DNA of 9,298 bases from Limnohabitans sp. Rim8 (GCA_945877725.1 CAMDXR010000106.1:1-9298); one strand, 5' to 3'. Positions 1-7,514 are shown, counted from the first letter of the stretch. Notes: generated by a model not told the origin, from the sequence alone. Made by a program: numbers and translations.

Positions 1-1
1 C

Positions 2-1156
2 CTGCAAGTGGACCGGGTGCACAACAAAATCAATTTGGATGGATCGTTGATCACACGCTACGCTGCAACCGAGCCACGCAATCTGGTGTGCGGAGAGTTC
101 GCCCTTAATGATGGCGTGGTTCTGCTGCTGGATGCGCAAGCTCTGGACATGCGCGCACTGGACCCCAGGGGTGTACCCGAAAGCGGTGGTGGACTGATGG
201 GCTTTGACCTGAACGATGCGACTCGTGATGGTGCACTGCAAAAAACAGACGTCCAAATAGCGACCATCACTGTAGAAGAATGTGGGGAAGCCTACGCCTT
301 GGAGATGTCACAGGTTCATGAGATTGTGCAGATGGGCCCACTCACCCAACTCCCTGGCTCATCCTTTGAAGTAGCCGGTCTGATGCCGCTGCGCGAAGAG
401 GCGTTATTGATCGTGTCGCTGGGTGCCTTACTTCGGCGGCCGATGATTGGCCAGGCGCATTTTGTGCTGGTGGTGAATGTGCAGGGCATACAACTGGGGA
501 TCAGTGTGTCATCCATCCATGGCATTGAGCGGTATGCGCGCGAAAGCATTCAAGGCTTGGAGGGGGCAGAGGGTGCGCAACTTGAGGGGTATCTCAAGGG
601 GACTGGAGCGCGAGTTGGCCGTATCACCGGTTTACTTTCCATGCGTGGCTTGTTTTCGCCACAAACCCTCGCACAGTACCAGCGCTTTCTGCCCCGAAAA
701 AACACATCCATGCAAGCTGATCTGCAGCGTGCATCGCCAGCCACACGCCGAATGCTGTCCTTCCGATTGGGCACTGAACGTTGCGCTTTGCCATTGCTTG
801 GGGTGGACCGCGTTGAAGCCTACAGCCCCGGTGTGAACCTCCCCGATGGGGATGAATTTCTGGCTGGCGTGATACAGGTCAAGGGTGAAATTGCCCCGGT
901 TATTGATTTGCGTCGGCTACTTGGAGTGACCGCAATAGAGACCTCATCGTATGTGATCGTTCGGGTCGAAAACGAAGCTTGGGCCTTGATGGTTGACCGT
1001 ATTGAACGGGTGATCGACCTCCAAGAAATTGATATCACGCCTGTCCGAAATCAACAAAACGACTACATGAACGAAGTCGGGAAACTTGATGGTGAGCTGA
1101 TTTCGCTCCTAAGCTTGATGCCATTGACTGTGGCTGCAAAAAGTCAATTGAAATAA
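2..1156 (+). CDS. Multi-domain CheW-like scaffold protein (5' partial)
   Basis: Probable chemosensory coupling protein that links receptors to the CheA kinase at the inner membrane signalling array. The frame is open to the left edge: the codons before the GTG at 8 read Leu-Gln, giving LQVDRV, which looks like the late beta strand of a CheW domain. The true start is therefore upstream, and GTG 8 is only an artefact start. I see the end of one CheW domain (about 2-160), a second at about 254-650 (ATITVEECGEAYALEMSQVH, later LLIVSLGALL), and a third at about 752-1130 (MLSFRLGTERCALPLLGVDR, then GVIQVKGEIAPVIDLRRLLG, the classic CheW hallmark, and MVDRIERVIDL). The second domain lacks the clear RG-x-x-PVIDL hallmark and is more divergent. 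Ordinary CheW has one domain of about 150-170 residues, so this is at least a triple. It ends 6 bases before cheR. The CheW family assignment is firm for the third domain; the total domain number is unknown. Confidence 0.88.
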   Translation: MQVDRVHNKINLDGSLITRYAATEPRNLVCGEFALNDGVVLLLDAQALDMRALDPRGVPESGGGLMGFDLNDATRDGALQKTDVQIATITVEECGEAYALEMSQVHEIVQMGPLTQLPGSSFEVAGLMPLREEALLIVSLGALLRRPMIGQAHFVLVVNVQGIQLGISVSSIHGIERYARESIQGLEGAEGAQLEGYLKGTGARVGRITGLLSMRGLFSPQTLAQYQRFLPRKNTSMQADLQRASPATRRMLSFRLGTERCALPLLGVDRVEAYSPGVNLPDGDEFLAGVIQVKGEIAPVIDLRRLLGVTAIETSSYVIVRVENEAWALMVDRIERVIDLQEIDITPVRNQQNDYMNEVGKLDGELISLLSLMPLTVAAKSQLK

Positions 1157-1162
1157 TCGCGC

Positions 1163-2209
1163 ATGACACCGGATAACAAGGTCAATGATTTATTGCAACA
1201 GATGCGATTGGCAGTAGAAAATGCCCGAGCAGCCAATGCTTATTTGCCTTTGCCAACCGCGTCCACATCAAGGGCTGAGGCCCTGATCTCAAGCATCTCA
1301 TCAGAAGAAAGCAGTCAGCCGCACACTTTAATTTTGCTGACCCATGAATTAATGGCGGGCATCGAAACCCGTTTTGGCATCAAGCCGAGTTCGTTGGTCC
1401 AGCGCAAATTGGTTCGAATTTTGAACGACATGCCCATTACGGCAATGCGCGATTGGGTGGAGAGCCTGAAAAACTGTTCTCCCGATCATTCGGAATGGCA
1501 GGCGTTGGCAGAAAACCTGACCGTTCAGGAAACTTATTTTTGCCGCGATCCTGAACTTATGCGGATGCTGACGGAAGACATCTTGCCGTACTTGATCGCG
1601 ATAAGAAAAAAACAAAAAAAACTGCAAGTTTGGTCGGCTGCAAGCTCTACGGGTGAAGAGGTTTACGACCTGAGCTTTTGTGCGCTTCGTGCCCTTCAAA
1701 ATACGGGATTGGGGCAATGTGTCAACGGCAGATTTTTGACCGAATCTGGTTGGAGTGTGCATGTTTTAGGCACCGATATTTCATATCAGGCTTTGCGTAC
1801 TGCCAAAGCCGCCAGCTACAGTGACTTGGGCATGGGCTCATTCAGAAATCTTCCACAAGATTGGAGGATCATGTTCGAGGACATCAAGGCCACTCCGACC
1901 CATGCCGTGCCTCGGGTTAATTATTTCAAGATTCGTGAGTGGGTTCGCCAGTGCACTCGATTCGAACGCTTTAACCTGATGAACACCCAGCCGCCTGCCC
2001 TAGGCATGGATTTAGTTTTTTGTCGGAATGTGTTGATTTATTTTGGCGATCCCGCCAAAAAGACGGTTCAAACCATGTTGGCACGCGCCATATCGACCGG
2101 TGGCGTATTGGTACTGGGTGCCACGGTAAAAATGCTGGTTCCTGAGTACTTTGAGTCACGCCAGGGCAAAGGCGGCCCGTGGTATGTCAGAAACGACACC
2201 CGCCTATGA
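1163..2209 (+). CDS. cheR: CheR-type chemoreceptor glutamate methyltransferase
   Basis: SAM-dependent methyltransferase that methylates glutamates of chemoreceptors for adaptation, opposing CheB. The protein has 348 residues. Residues 1-50 are a Ser/Thr/Ala-rich extension. The helical CheR N-terminal domain lies at about 54-135 (FGIKPSSLVQRKL, then NLTVQETYFCRDPE at 118-131, matching the NxT..FFR signature). The SAM fold follows: WSAASSTGEE at 157-166 (motif I), GTDIS at 203-207 with Asp205, and DLVFCRNVLIYF at 283-294. The usual Gly-His-Ser-Glu near the end is replaced by GATVKM (319-324), and the usual GEEPYS is GEEVYD; both are small departures. No TPR tail is present. No Shine-Dalgarno precedes ATG 1163, which lies 6 bases after the CheW-protein stop, so translational coupling is likely. 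ATG 1202 is a weaker alternative start. A7-C-A8 runs at 1606-1621 encode part of a basic stretch. Confidence 0.93.
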   Translation: MTPDNKVNDLLQQMRLAVENARAANAYLPLPTASTSRAEALISSISSEESSQPHTLILLTHELMAGIETRFGIKPSSLVQRKLVRILNDMPITAMRDWVESLKNCSPDHSEWQALAENLTVQETYFCRDPELMRMLTEDILPYLIAIRKKQKKLQVWSAASSTGEEVYDLSFCALRALQNTGLGQCVNGRFLTESGWSVHVLGTDISYQALRTAKAASYSDLGMGSFRNLPQDWRIMFEDIKATPTHAVPRVNYFKIREWVRQCTRFERFNLMNTQPPALGMDLVFCRNVLIYFGDPAKKTVQTMLARAISTGGVLVLGATVKMLVPEYFESRQGKGGPWYVRNDTRL

Positions 2210-3312
2210 CCCGGCTACTGATTACTGACGATTCGGCCTTCATGCGAATCGCCATACGCAAAATGCTAGAAAGTCATCTCGACATCGAAGTGGTCGGCGA
2301 AGCTAAAACCGGTCAAATGTGTGTCGAAATGGCGCGTGTGTTGCGTCCGGATGTGATCACCATGGATGTGGAGATGCCGGTGATGGATGGGTTGGAGGCT
2401 ACCCGCCAAATCATGGCCGAAACGCCTTGCCCGATCATCATGCTCAGTAGCCATACCGAACAAAACTCAGTCACAACTTTGAGTGCGTTGGAGTTGGGTG
2501 CTGTTGATTTCATCGCCAAAAATTCTTCATTTTTGCAACTCGACATGGCAAAAATTGGTGCGGATTTGGTAGAAAAAATCCAGTACTGGGCTAAGAAGAA
2601 ATACCTTCCAGACAAAAATTCAAGATCAGGCAGCTTGCCCTTTTTCTCTAACGCCTCCATAGAATCAAAAGTCGAAATTCGGAAACTGCGCCAAGGTACC
2701 AATCCATTGCCTGCTGGCCTGGTGGTACTTGGTATTTCTACGGGTGGCCCCGCTACGCTGCCTCAAGTTCTCAAATCTATGGGCCGATTGAATTGCCCCA
2801 TGGTGGTGGCACAACATATGCCTCTGTTGTTCACCAGTGGTTTTGCCTCGCATTTGCGCAGCGAAACCGGCTTAGACGTTGTGGAAAGTACCGAGCAAAT
2901 GGAGCTGAAGCCCGGCATCATTGTGATTGCAAAAGGAGGTTCAGACGTTGTCATTCGCGAACCCTTTCCAGGTAAATTCATGCTCTATCAAAAGACCGAT
3001 TTACAAGCCTCCATTCACCCCAATGCCGATGTACTTTTCAGATCGGCAGCCTCGGTTTCTTGTCCAGTCGTTGCAGTGGTCATGACGGGCATGGGAAGCG
3101 ATGGCCTGCTGGGGGCGCAAGAATTGGTTGACCGAAAAAACGCGCATGTATTGGCCCAGGAGCCTGAAACTTGCATCGTGGACGGCATGCCCACATCCAT
3201 CATCAACGCTGGCTTGGCCACCGCTGTCCTATCGCCGCAAGAGATAGGCAAAAGCCTGTCTCGTTTGTGCGCTGGGCGTATGCCATTCGGCTTTAAAACC
3301 TTGTATTCATAA
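2206..3312 (+). CDS. cheB: CheB chemoreceptor methylesterase/deamidase
   Basis: Response-regulator methylesterase that removes receptor methyl groups (and usually deamidates glutamines) when phosphorylated by CheA. I chose ATG 2206, which overlaps the cheR stop as ATGA, giving 368 residues starting MTRLLITDDS; an in-frame GTG at 2179 would only add 9 residues without homology. The receiver domain (about 1-120) has the acidic pair Asp8/Asp9, phospho-acceptor Asp54 in MDVEMPVMDG, Ser81/82 and Lys105. A linker of about 45 residues follows. The esterase domain (about 170-360) has Ser178 in GISTGGP, His204 in AQHMP and Asp299 in TGMGSDG, the catalytic triad of the family. The Ser-to-His spacing of 26 equals E. 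coli CheB (Ser164, His190). All key residues are intact, so an active enzyme is expected. It is co-translated with cheR and precedes a second, esterase-less receiver gene. Confidence 0.96.
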   Translation: MTRLLITDDSAFMRIAIRKMLESHLDIEVVGEAKTGQMCVEMARVLRPDVITMDVEMPVMDGLEATRQIMAETPCPIIMLSSHTEQNSVTTLSALELGAVDFIAKNSSFLQLDMAKIGADLVEKIQYWAKKKYLPDKNSRSGSLPFFSNASIESKVEIRKLRQGTNPLPAGLVVLGISTGGPATLPQVLKSMGRLNCPMVVAQHMPLLFTSGFASHLRSETGLDVVESTEQMELKPGIIVIAKGGSDVVIREPFPGKFMLYQKTDLQASIHPNADVLFRSAASVSCPVVAVVMTGMGSDGLLGAQELVDRKNAHVLAQEPETCIVDGMPTSIINAGLATAVLSPQEIGKSLSRLCAGRMPFGFKTLYS

Positions 3313-3322
3313 AGAAGTTTTC

Positions 3323-3730
3323 ATGGTCAAGAAACGCCTACTCATTGTGGATGACTCGTTTGTCATGCGCGCACTGTTGCGCGGCATGGTCACCTCAGAC
3401 CCTGATCTTGAAGTGGCTGGTGAAGCCAAGAATGGCCTCGAAGCGCTGCAGCAAGTTCAGAACTTATTGCCTGATCTGGTTCTGTTGGACATCGAAATGC
3501 CTCACATGGATGGTATTGAGTGCATGAAGCGCCTTCGCCTGATGAGTACGGTGCCGGTGATCGTGGTGTCCTCTGTTGCGCAAGCGGGTTCACCCCATGC
3601 CCTAGAGGCTCGTAAGTATGGTGCAGCCGATGTGATTGCCAAACCATCAGGTGCGATGAGCCTCGACCTGAATTCTAAAAAAGGGCATGAAATCGTCACT
3701 ACCGCCCGACGTGTTCTGGGGCTGATGTGA
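3323..3730 (+). CDS. Stand-alone CheB-like receiver (response regulator)
   Basis: Single receiver-domain protein of 135 residues, a likely phosphate acceptor from the CheA encoded downstream. Key residues are present: Asp10/Asp11 in IVDDS, phospho-acceptor Asp56 in LLDIEMPHMDG, Ser83/Ser84 in VIVVSS, and Lys107 in IAKPSG. The pattern DDSxxMR, the IEMPxMDG box and above all the tail KPSGAMSLDL are typical of CheB receivers, where that tail leads into the linker, rather than of CheY. The protein stops at LGLM just where a CheB linker would continue. It looks like a CheB receiver that lost, or never had, its esterase. ATG 3323 follows the cheB stop by 10 bases with a purine-rich AAGAAG upstream, and cheA follows after 48 bases. 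Its role could be output regulator, CheY substitute, or phosphate sink; I cannot decide among these from sequence. Receiver identity is firm, function is not. Confidence 0.9.
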   Translation: MVKKRLLIVDDSFVMRALLRGMVTSDPDLEVAGEAKNGLEALQQVQNLLPDLVLLDIEMPHMDGIECMKRLRLMSTVPVIVVSSVAQAGSPHALEARKYGAADVIAKPSGAMSLDLNSKKGHEIVTTARRVLGLM

Positions 3731-3762
3731 CCGGGTTGACCGGTTCATCGACCCCCCACTCG

Positions 3763-3769
3763 AAAGGAG
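3763..3769 (+). promoter_or_regulatory. Shine-Dalgarno site of cheA
   Basis: AAAGGAG sits 9 bases before ATG 3779. It is the strongest ribosome binding site in the che block and fixes the cheA start. The other che genes here have weak or no such site and probably rely on coupling. Confidence 0.85.
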
Positions 3770-3778
3770 TTTGAGGCC

Positions 3779-6700
3779 ATGTCTGACGATTTTTTGGAAA
3801 CCATTTGGGCGCAATACGCCATAGAGACCGAAGAGCACTTTGAAAGCATCGAGTCTTTGCTCGTTAAGGCAGATGCTGATGCACTTAGTTCAGACGAGGT
3901 GTCGGCGCTTTTCAGAGCCTTTCATTCCTTGAAAGGTCTCAGTGGGGTCATGGAGTTAAGTGTCCTCGAGTCCATCGCCCACCGCAGCGAAGACTTGTTG
4001 GGTAAGGTGCGAGAGGGCAGTGCCGTGCTCAATCACCACATGGTTGACCTGCTGCTTCGGTCACTCGATGCCATCAAGATCCTTTGCCAAAAAGCCGTCG
4101 CAGACCGGGTCGATGGAGAAAAACCCGTGGCTTTGCTTGAAGAGCTTGTACGCGCCTTCAAGACGATCAGTCAGGGCAAAGCGCTGTCGGGGAATGACGT
4201 GAAACCCGTTACAACCGCAGCTGTATCGTTTGTTGAAATCGGGCATGAGCCCATAACGACTTTGTCATCGGAATCGCTCCAACTAAGTAGTAAGCACCCA
4301 GAGGGAGCTTCTGTAACGGTAGCCACGCTTGGGCTTGAGACTCAAAACCCCGATGCGGTTTTCTTGCGATCGATACGCATTGGCTTGCCGATTTTGGAAA
4401 CACTGGCCAGCACCATGGTCTTAAAACAAGACGAGGCTGAAATATTCAAGCTGAGCCAAGACACTCGCAACGCATTGCACCAGATGATCCAAGCCGCTCA
4501 AGGTTTGGGTTATGCAGGACTTGCTCTTCGGCTTGAAATTATTTTGAGTGCGATCCCTGCACCGGGGTTGATTTCTCAGGACGACACTGAGCGCATGGTC
4601 GATGCCATCGGCCCCTTCTTGCTTGACCTCAACATCTTGGGTGAAATCAAGGGGCTTGATCTGGGGGGTGAGTCTTTGGCCATGGTGATCTCGCCCACAC
4701 TGACTGAACTGTTGCTGAAGCACTTGAACCAAGTTGAAGATCTGTTGCAGACACCTGGCTTGCCAGCCCACATGGAGGGCAAGTCAATCAGGCATTTGCT
4801 AATGCAATGGTTTTTGAAAATTCATGGCGACTTGGCTGTTCTTTATCCACGCGAACACACGCTATTTCCATTGCTGTTGGTTGATACGCTCGCTTGCACA
4901 GGGCGTAAACAGCAAGGCATCGATCACGAAGTCATGGCATTTTGTAGCGATGCGCTGCAGATGATTCGTCATTTTTTCGGAACCCATAAGCCACTGGGTC
5001 AAACACCTCAACATGAAGCTGATCTGAAAGCTGTTGACGATCAACTGCAACAACGCATACGAAATTATTTGCTTGCTTTTGATGCTGCTGACTGTCACAT
5101 GGCCCCTGACACTTTCGATGCCTCGGTTGAAACCGTGCGGCAGTTTGTGTCGTCGTTGAACATCCCTGCCCCATTGGCAGAACTGCTTTCGCCAGATTTA
5201 AAGCGAGAGTTGGTGCAATTAATTCAGGGCGGGGCCTCGGCTTACTTGATCAAAGCCCACCTGGAATCTTCTGAAGAAATGGCCGCGAGATTTTTGGGAT
5301 GGGCGGACGCCAATGGCCGGGTCATCACCAACCGCACCTTGATCGAAGACGATCGGAGTTGGTACGAGATGCTTTTTGTATCCAAGTTGCCGTGGGCGGT
5401 TATTGAATCAACCCTCAGCAAGCTCGACCATGGCGCTGGTTGTTTATTGTTGCTCAGCCAGCTGGGAAACGACTTGAATGAGGCCAAGGCATTGCAGCTA
5501 AGCGCTGCCAAACCAGCATCCCCAGTGTTGGCACTAACCCTGGTGCCTTCTGAAAATGTCGCAAATGTAACGGAGGCTCAAAAGACTACAAAGCAGGCGA
5601 CTGGCAATACACCCTTGAATGTGATCCGAGTGCCTGGAGAAATGTTGGACCAGTTCATGAACCAGATTGGTGAGATGGTGCTGGTCCGGGGGCAACTGGC
5701 CCACATTATTGGTGACCCTCGCGTGCGCGAGGGATTGCAGCGTTTGCGACATCATCAAGAAGATCCAGAAAGTCTGCCTCAAAGTTTGCTTGTCGATCTG
5801 CAAAATTTATCCGAAATATTGGACGACCAACTTCGTCGGCTGCAAGCAACCGATGCCCTGATTCAAGGCACGCTGTCCCGCTTTCAAGAAAGTGTGATGG
5901 GGCTTCGGGTGGTTCCCGTTGAATTGGTTTTTAAACGCTTCCCCAGAATGGTCAGAGATCTGGCGTTGGCTCAAGGCAAAAAAATCCGTTTAGAACTCAT
6001 CGGGCAGGAAGTCAAAATTGACAAAGCCATGGTGGAGTCTTTGGCCGATCCGCTGCTGCACATGGTTCGCAACAGTGTCGATCACGGGGTCGAAGCGCCC
6101 GATGATCGCCTCAAAGCAGGCAAACCAGACGAAGCGATCATTTGTATTCAGGCAGAGCAGCAAGGCAGTCGAATCATCATTCGCGTAAGGGACGACGGCA
6201 AAGGCATTGATCCTGAGCGAATTCGTCGCAAAGCCATTGAGCGGGGTTTGGTGAAAGAAACAGACAGTCTGCAAATGGACAAGGAGGAAATTCTTAACTT
6301 CATTTTCAAACCGGCTTTCAGCACCGCCGATGTGGTAACCGAGACCTCAGGACGTGGCGTGGGCATGGATGTGGTTTGGACCAGTGTCATGCGCTTGGGC
6401 GGCACCATTCATCTGGACTCCGAGGTGGGGCGTGGCACTACTTTCACCCTGCAAATGCCGCTGTCGGCAGCTGTCCAAGAGGTTCTATTGGTCAAGAGTG
6501 CCCAGCAAACCCTGGCCATCCCAGGGCGTTACGTGGCTGAGTTGGTGGAAATTGAAACAGAGGCCTACCAAACCGTTCAAGGTCGGACCGCAATTTTGCT
6601 GCGCGGTAACTTTCTACCCATCGTGCGACTTGAGGCACTGCTGGGTTATCCCACCGCCGAAACTTCGTCGCAAGCTTGCGTGGTGGTCATCAGTGACGGG

Positions 6701-6910
6701 CAACGCTCTTTGGGCGTTTCTGTGCAGGCGTTTGTGGGTCGACAGGAACTTTTTACCAAAGACATTCATCCGCGCTTGGCGGCCTTGCCGGGGGTGGGCG
6801 GCGCCAGCATTTTGGGGGATGGTCGGGTGGTGCTAATTTTGGATGCGACAGCCTTGTTCCGCTTGGCAGAAAATCTGCCGACGCCGCATCGCTTGCCTTT
6901 GACCGCTTAA
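3779..6910 (+). CDS. cheA: Large CheA chemotaxis histidine kinase
   Basis: Receptor-coupled histidine kinase that autophosphorylates and feeds the receivers encoded just upstream. At 1043 residues it is far longer than the usual 650-750. Order seen: P1 Hpt domain at 1-110 with phospho-acceptor His49 in FHSLKG; a long region at about 110-610 without clear family match, including a helical stretch at 195-300 that resembles a degenerate Hpt lacking the His-x-x-Lys-Gly core, and an alpha/beta stretch at about 485-570 (AYLIKAHL, NGRVITNRTLIEDD) in the position of a P2 regulator-docking domain; P3 dimerisation helices at 613-712, about 33 residues longer than E. coli by hand alignment; P4 ATPase with N box MVRNSVDHG (Asn765), G1 DDGKG (805-809), F box FKPAFST, G2 SGRGVGMD (Gly858-Asp864) and G3 GRGTTF (884-889); and a CheW-like P5 at about 899-1031. 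No fused receiver is present. Kinase motifs are intact, so activity is expected. The start is set by a good Shine-Dalgarno. Confidence 0.96.
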   Translation: MSDDFLETIWAQYAIETEEHFESIESLLVKADADALSSDEVSALFRAFHSLKGLSGVMELSVLESIAHRSEDLLGKVREGSAVLNHHMVDLLLRSLDAIKILCQKAVADRVDGEKPVALLEELVRAFKTISQGKALSGNDVKPVTTAAVSFVEIGHEPITTLSSESLQLSSKHPEGASVTVATLGLETQNPDAVFLRSIRIGLPILETLASTMVLKQDEAEIFKLSQDTRNALHQMIQAAQGLGYAGLALRLEIILSAIPAPGLISQDDTERMVDAIGPFLLDLNILGEIKGLDLGGESLAMVISPTLTELLLKHLNQVEDLLQTPGLPAHMEGKSIRHLLMQWFLKIHGDLAVLYPREHTLFPLLLVDTLACTGRKQQGIDHEVMAFCSDALQMIRHFFGTHKPLGQTPQHEADLKAVDDQLQQRIRNYLLAFDAADCHMAPDTFDASVETVRQFVSSLNIPAPLAELLSPDLKRELVQLIQGGASAYLIKAHLESSEEMAARFLGWADANGRVITNRTLIEDDRSWYEMLFVSKLPWAVIESTLSKLDHGAGCLLLLSQLGNDLNEAKALQLSAAKPASPVLALTLVPSENVANVTEAQKTTKQATGNTPLNVIRVPGEMLDQFMNQIGEMVLVRGQLAHIIGDPRVREGLQRLRHHQEDPESLPQSLLVDLQNLSEILDDQLRRLQATDALIQGTLSRFQESVMGLRVVPVELVFKRFPRMVRDLALAQGKKIRLELIGQEVKIDKAMVESLADPLLHMVRNSVDHGVEAPDDRLKAGKPDEAIICIQAEQQGSRIIIRVRDDGKGIDPERIRRKAIERGLVKETDSLQMDKEEILNFIFKPAFSTADVVTETSGRGVGMDVVWTSVMRLGGTIHLDSEVGRGTTFTLQMPLSAAVQEVLLVKSAQQTLAIPGRYVAELVEIETEAYQTVQGRTAILLRGNFLPIVRLEALLGYPTAETSSQACVVVISDGQRSLGVSVQAFVGRQELFTKDIHPRLAALPGVGGASILGDGRVVLILDATALFRLAENLPTPHRLPLTA

Positions 6911-6922
6911 ACAGCTAGGCCC

Positions 6923-7348
6923 ATGGCACAGTTTCTTCACATCAGGGTGGATGACATCGATCTCTTGCTTCCTGCTTTTCAGGTGCATGAAGTCATGGAC
7001 CTTGACCCTCAGAACAAGCCTCTCGATGGGCAGACCCTATGGCGTAACCAAGTCATCCCCCAGTTTGATATGGGTCTTCTGTTGGATCGCGTCAGCACAT
7101 CACGGGCTAGAAACTACGGTGTGGTGTACGACAGAGACCCTTTGGGCGAGCACACGGTCATGTTGCGCATCGACCGTGTGCTGGGCCTGAGAACCCCCAA
7201 GCCCGAACATTTGTACAAATTACCTGCGACCACCACCCTTGCGCACAGGATTTTTGATGCGGTTTGGACAGGCCCCCAACCAAGCTCTCAGCAAGGCCAG
7301 AAAGCCTATTGTTTGAAAGCTCAGTTACCTGCTGACTTCATGGGTTGA
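6923..7348 (+). CDS. Short divergent CheW-like coupling protein
   Basis: A 141-residue protein starting 12 bases after the cheA stop, last gene of the che run. The opening (FLHIRVDDIDLLLPAFQVHE) matches the first strands of a CheW domain, NQVIPQFDMGLLL aligns with the IPVIDL hallmark, and TVMLRIDRVLGL aligns with the second-half strand usually ending in VDxV. The conserved Arg-Gly that normally precedes the hallmark reads Arg-Asn, and the second half is compressed with a Gln/Ser-rich loop (PQPSSQQGQK) before the end. It may be a minimal adaptor for this particular CheA, or a decayed CheW copy; the reading frame is intact, which favours function. Its Shine-Dalgarno is poor (CTAGG just upstream), consistent with coupling to cheA. 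CheW family membership rests on pattern and context, so confidence is moderate. Confidence 0.75.
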   Translation: MAQFLHIRVDDIDLLLPAFQVHEVMDLDPQNKPLDGQTLWRNQVIPQFDMGLLLDRVSTSRARNYGVVYDRDPLGEHTVMLRIDRVLGLRTPKPEHLYKLPATTTLAHRIFDAVWTGPQPSSQQGQKAYCLKAQLPADFMG

Positions 7349-7476
7349 GGAGGTGTGGACCCCTTGATTTGGATAGGTTCGAAGCGATTTAACCTAGAGG
7401 TGACGTAATTCAATGCTTTACAACTGTTGAACTCCAATTTCATCGATTTGTTGCCCCACACCCCGCACTTCCCCTC
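7349..7476. other. Intergenic gap between che and hpa blocks
   Basis: AT-richer spacer following the last che gene. I found no open frame of note, no RNA gene and no strong hairpin with a T run, so the che transcript end is not visible. A C-rich, G-poor stretch occupies roughly 7454-7486. Confidence 0.5.
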
Positions 7477-7505
7477 TTCACCCCCCGGTCAAAATCATTT
7501 AACAT
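7477..7505 (+). promoter_or_regulatory. Candidate sigma-70 promoter of hpaR
   Basis: TTCACC at 7477-7482 (4 of 6 matches to TTGACA) and TAACAT at 7500-7505 (4 of 6 to TATAAT) are separated by exactly 17 bases. Transcription would begin near 7512, only about 3 bases before the hpaR ATG. The -10 lies inside the palindrome, as expected for autorepression. Both boxes are imperfect, so this is a suggestion. Confidence 0.4.
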
Positions 7506-7512
7506 GTTAAAT
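7497..7512. promoter_or_regulatory. 16-bp perfect palindrome, probable HpaR operator
   Basis: ATTTAACATGTTAAAT is an exact inverted repeat with no spacer, ending two bases before the hpaR start codon. MarR-family dimers bind palindromes of about this size, and family repressors commonly control their own operon. Binding here would block the candidate promoter and thus hpaR-hpaG1-hpaG2, presumably relieved by a pathway compound such as 4-hydroxyphenylacetate or homoprotocatechuate. The palindrome is seen; the HpaR assignment is inferred from position and family. Confidence 0.75.
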
Positions 7513-7514
7513 AA

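Noticed and set aside
1349..1762. 137-codon open frame on the - strand
   Set aside because: Antisense to the conserved core of cheR, with no recognisable motif.
2179..2205. Upstream GTG start for cheB
   Set aside because: It adds nine residues with no homology inside cheR; the ATGA overlap at 2206 puts the start right before the receiver strand.
3729..3757. Repeated GACCGG in the gap before cheA, possible hairpin or operator
   Set aside because: The copies are only 6 bases, and pairing arms are short and imperfect with no T run; likely chance.
7342..7358. Possible terminator hairpin after the last che gene
   Set aside because: GGGT/ACCC gives only about 4-5 pairs around a long loop and no T tract follows.
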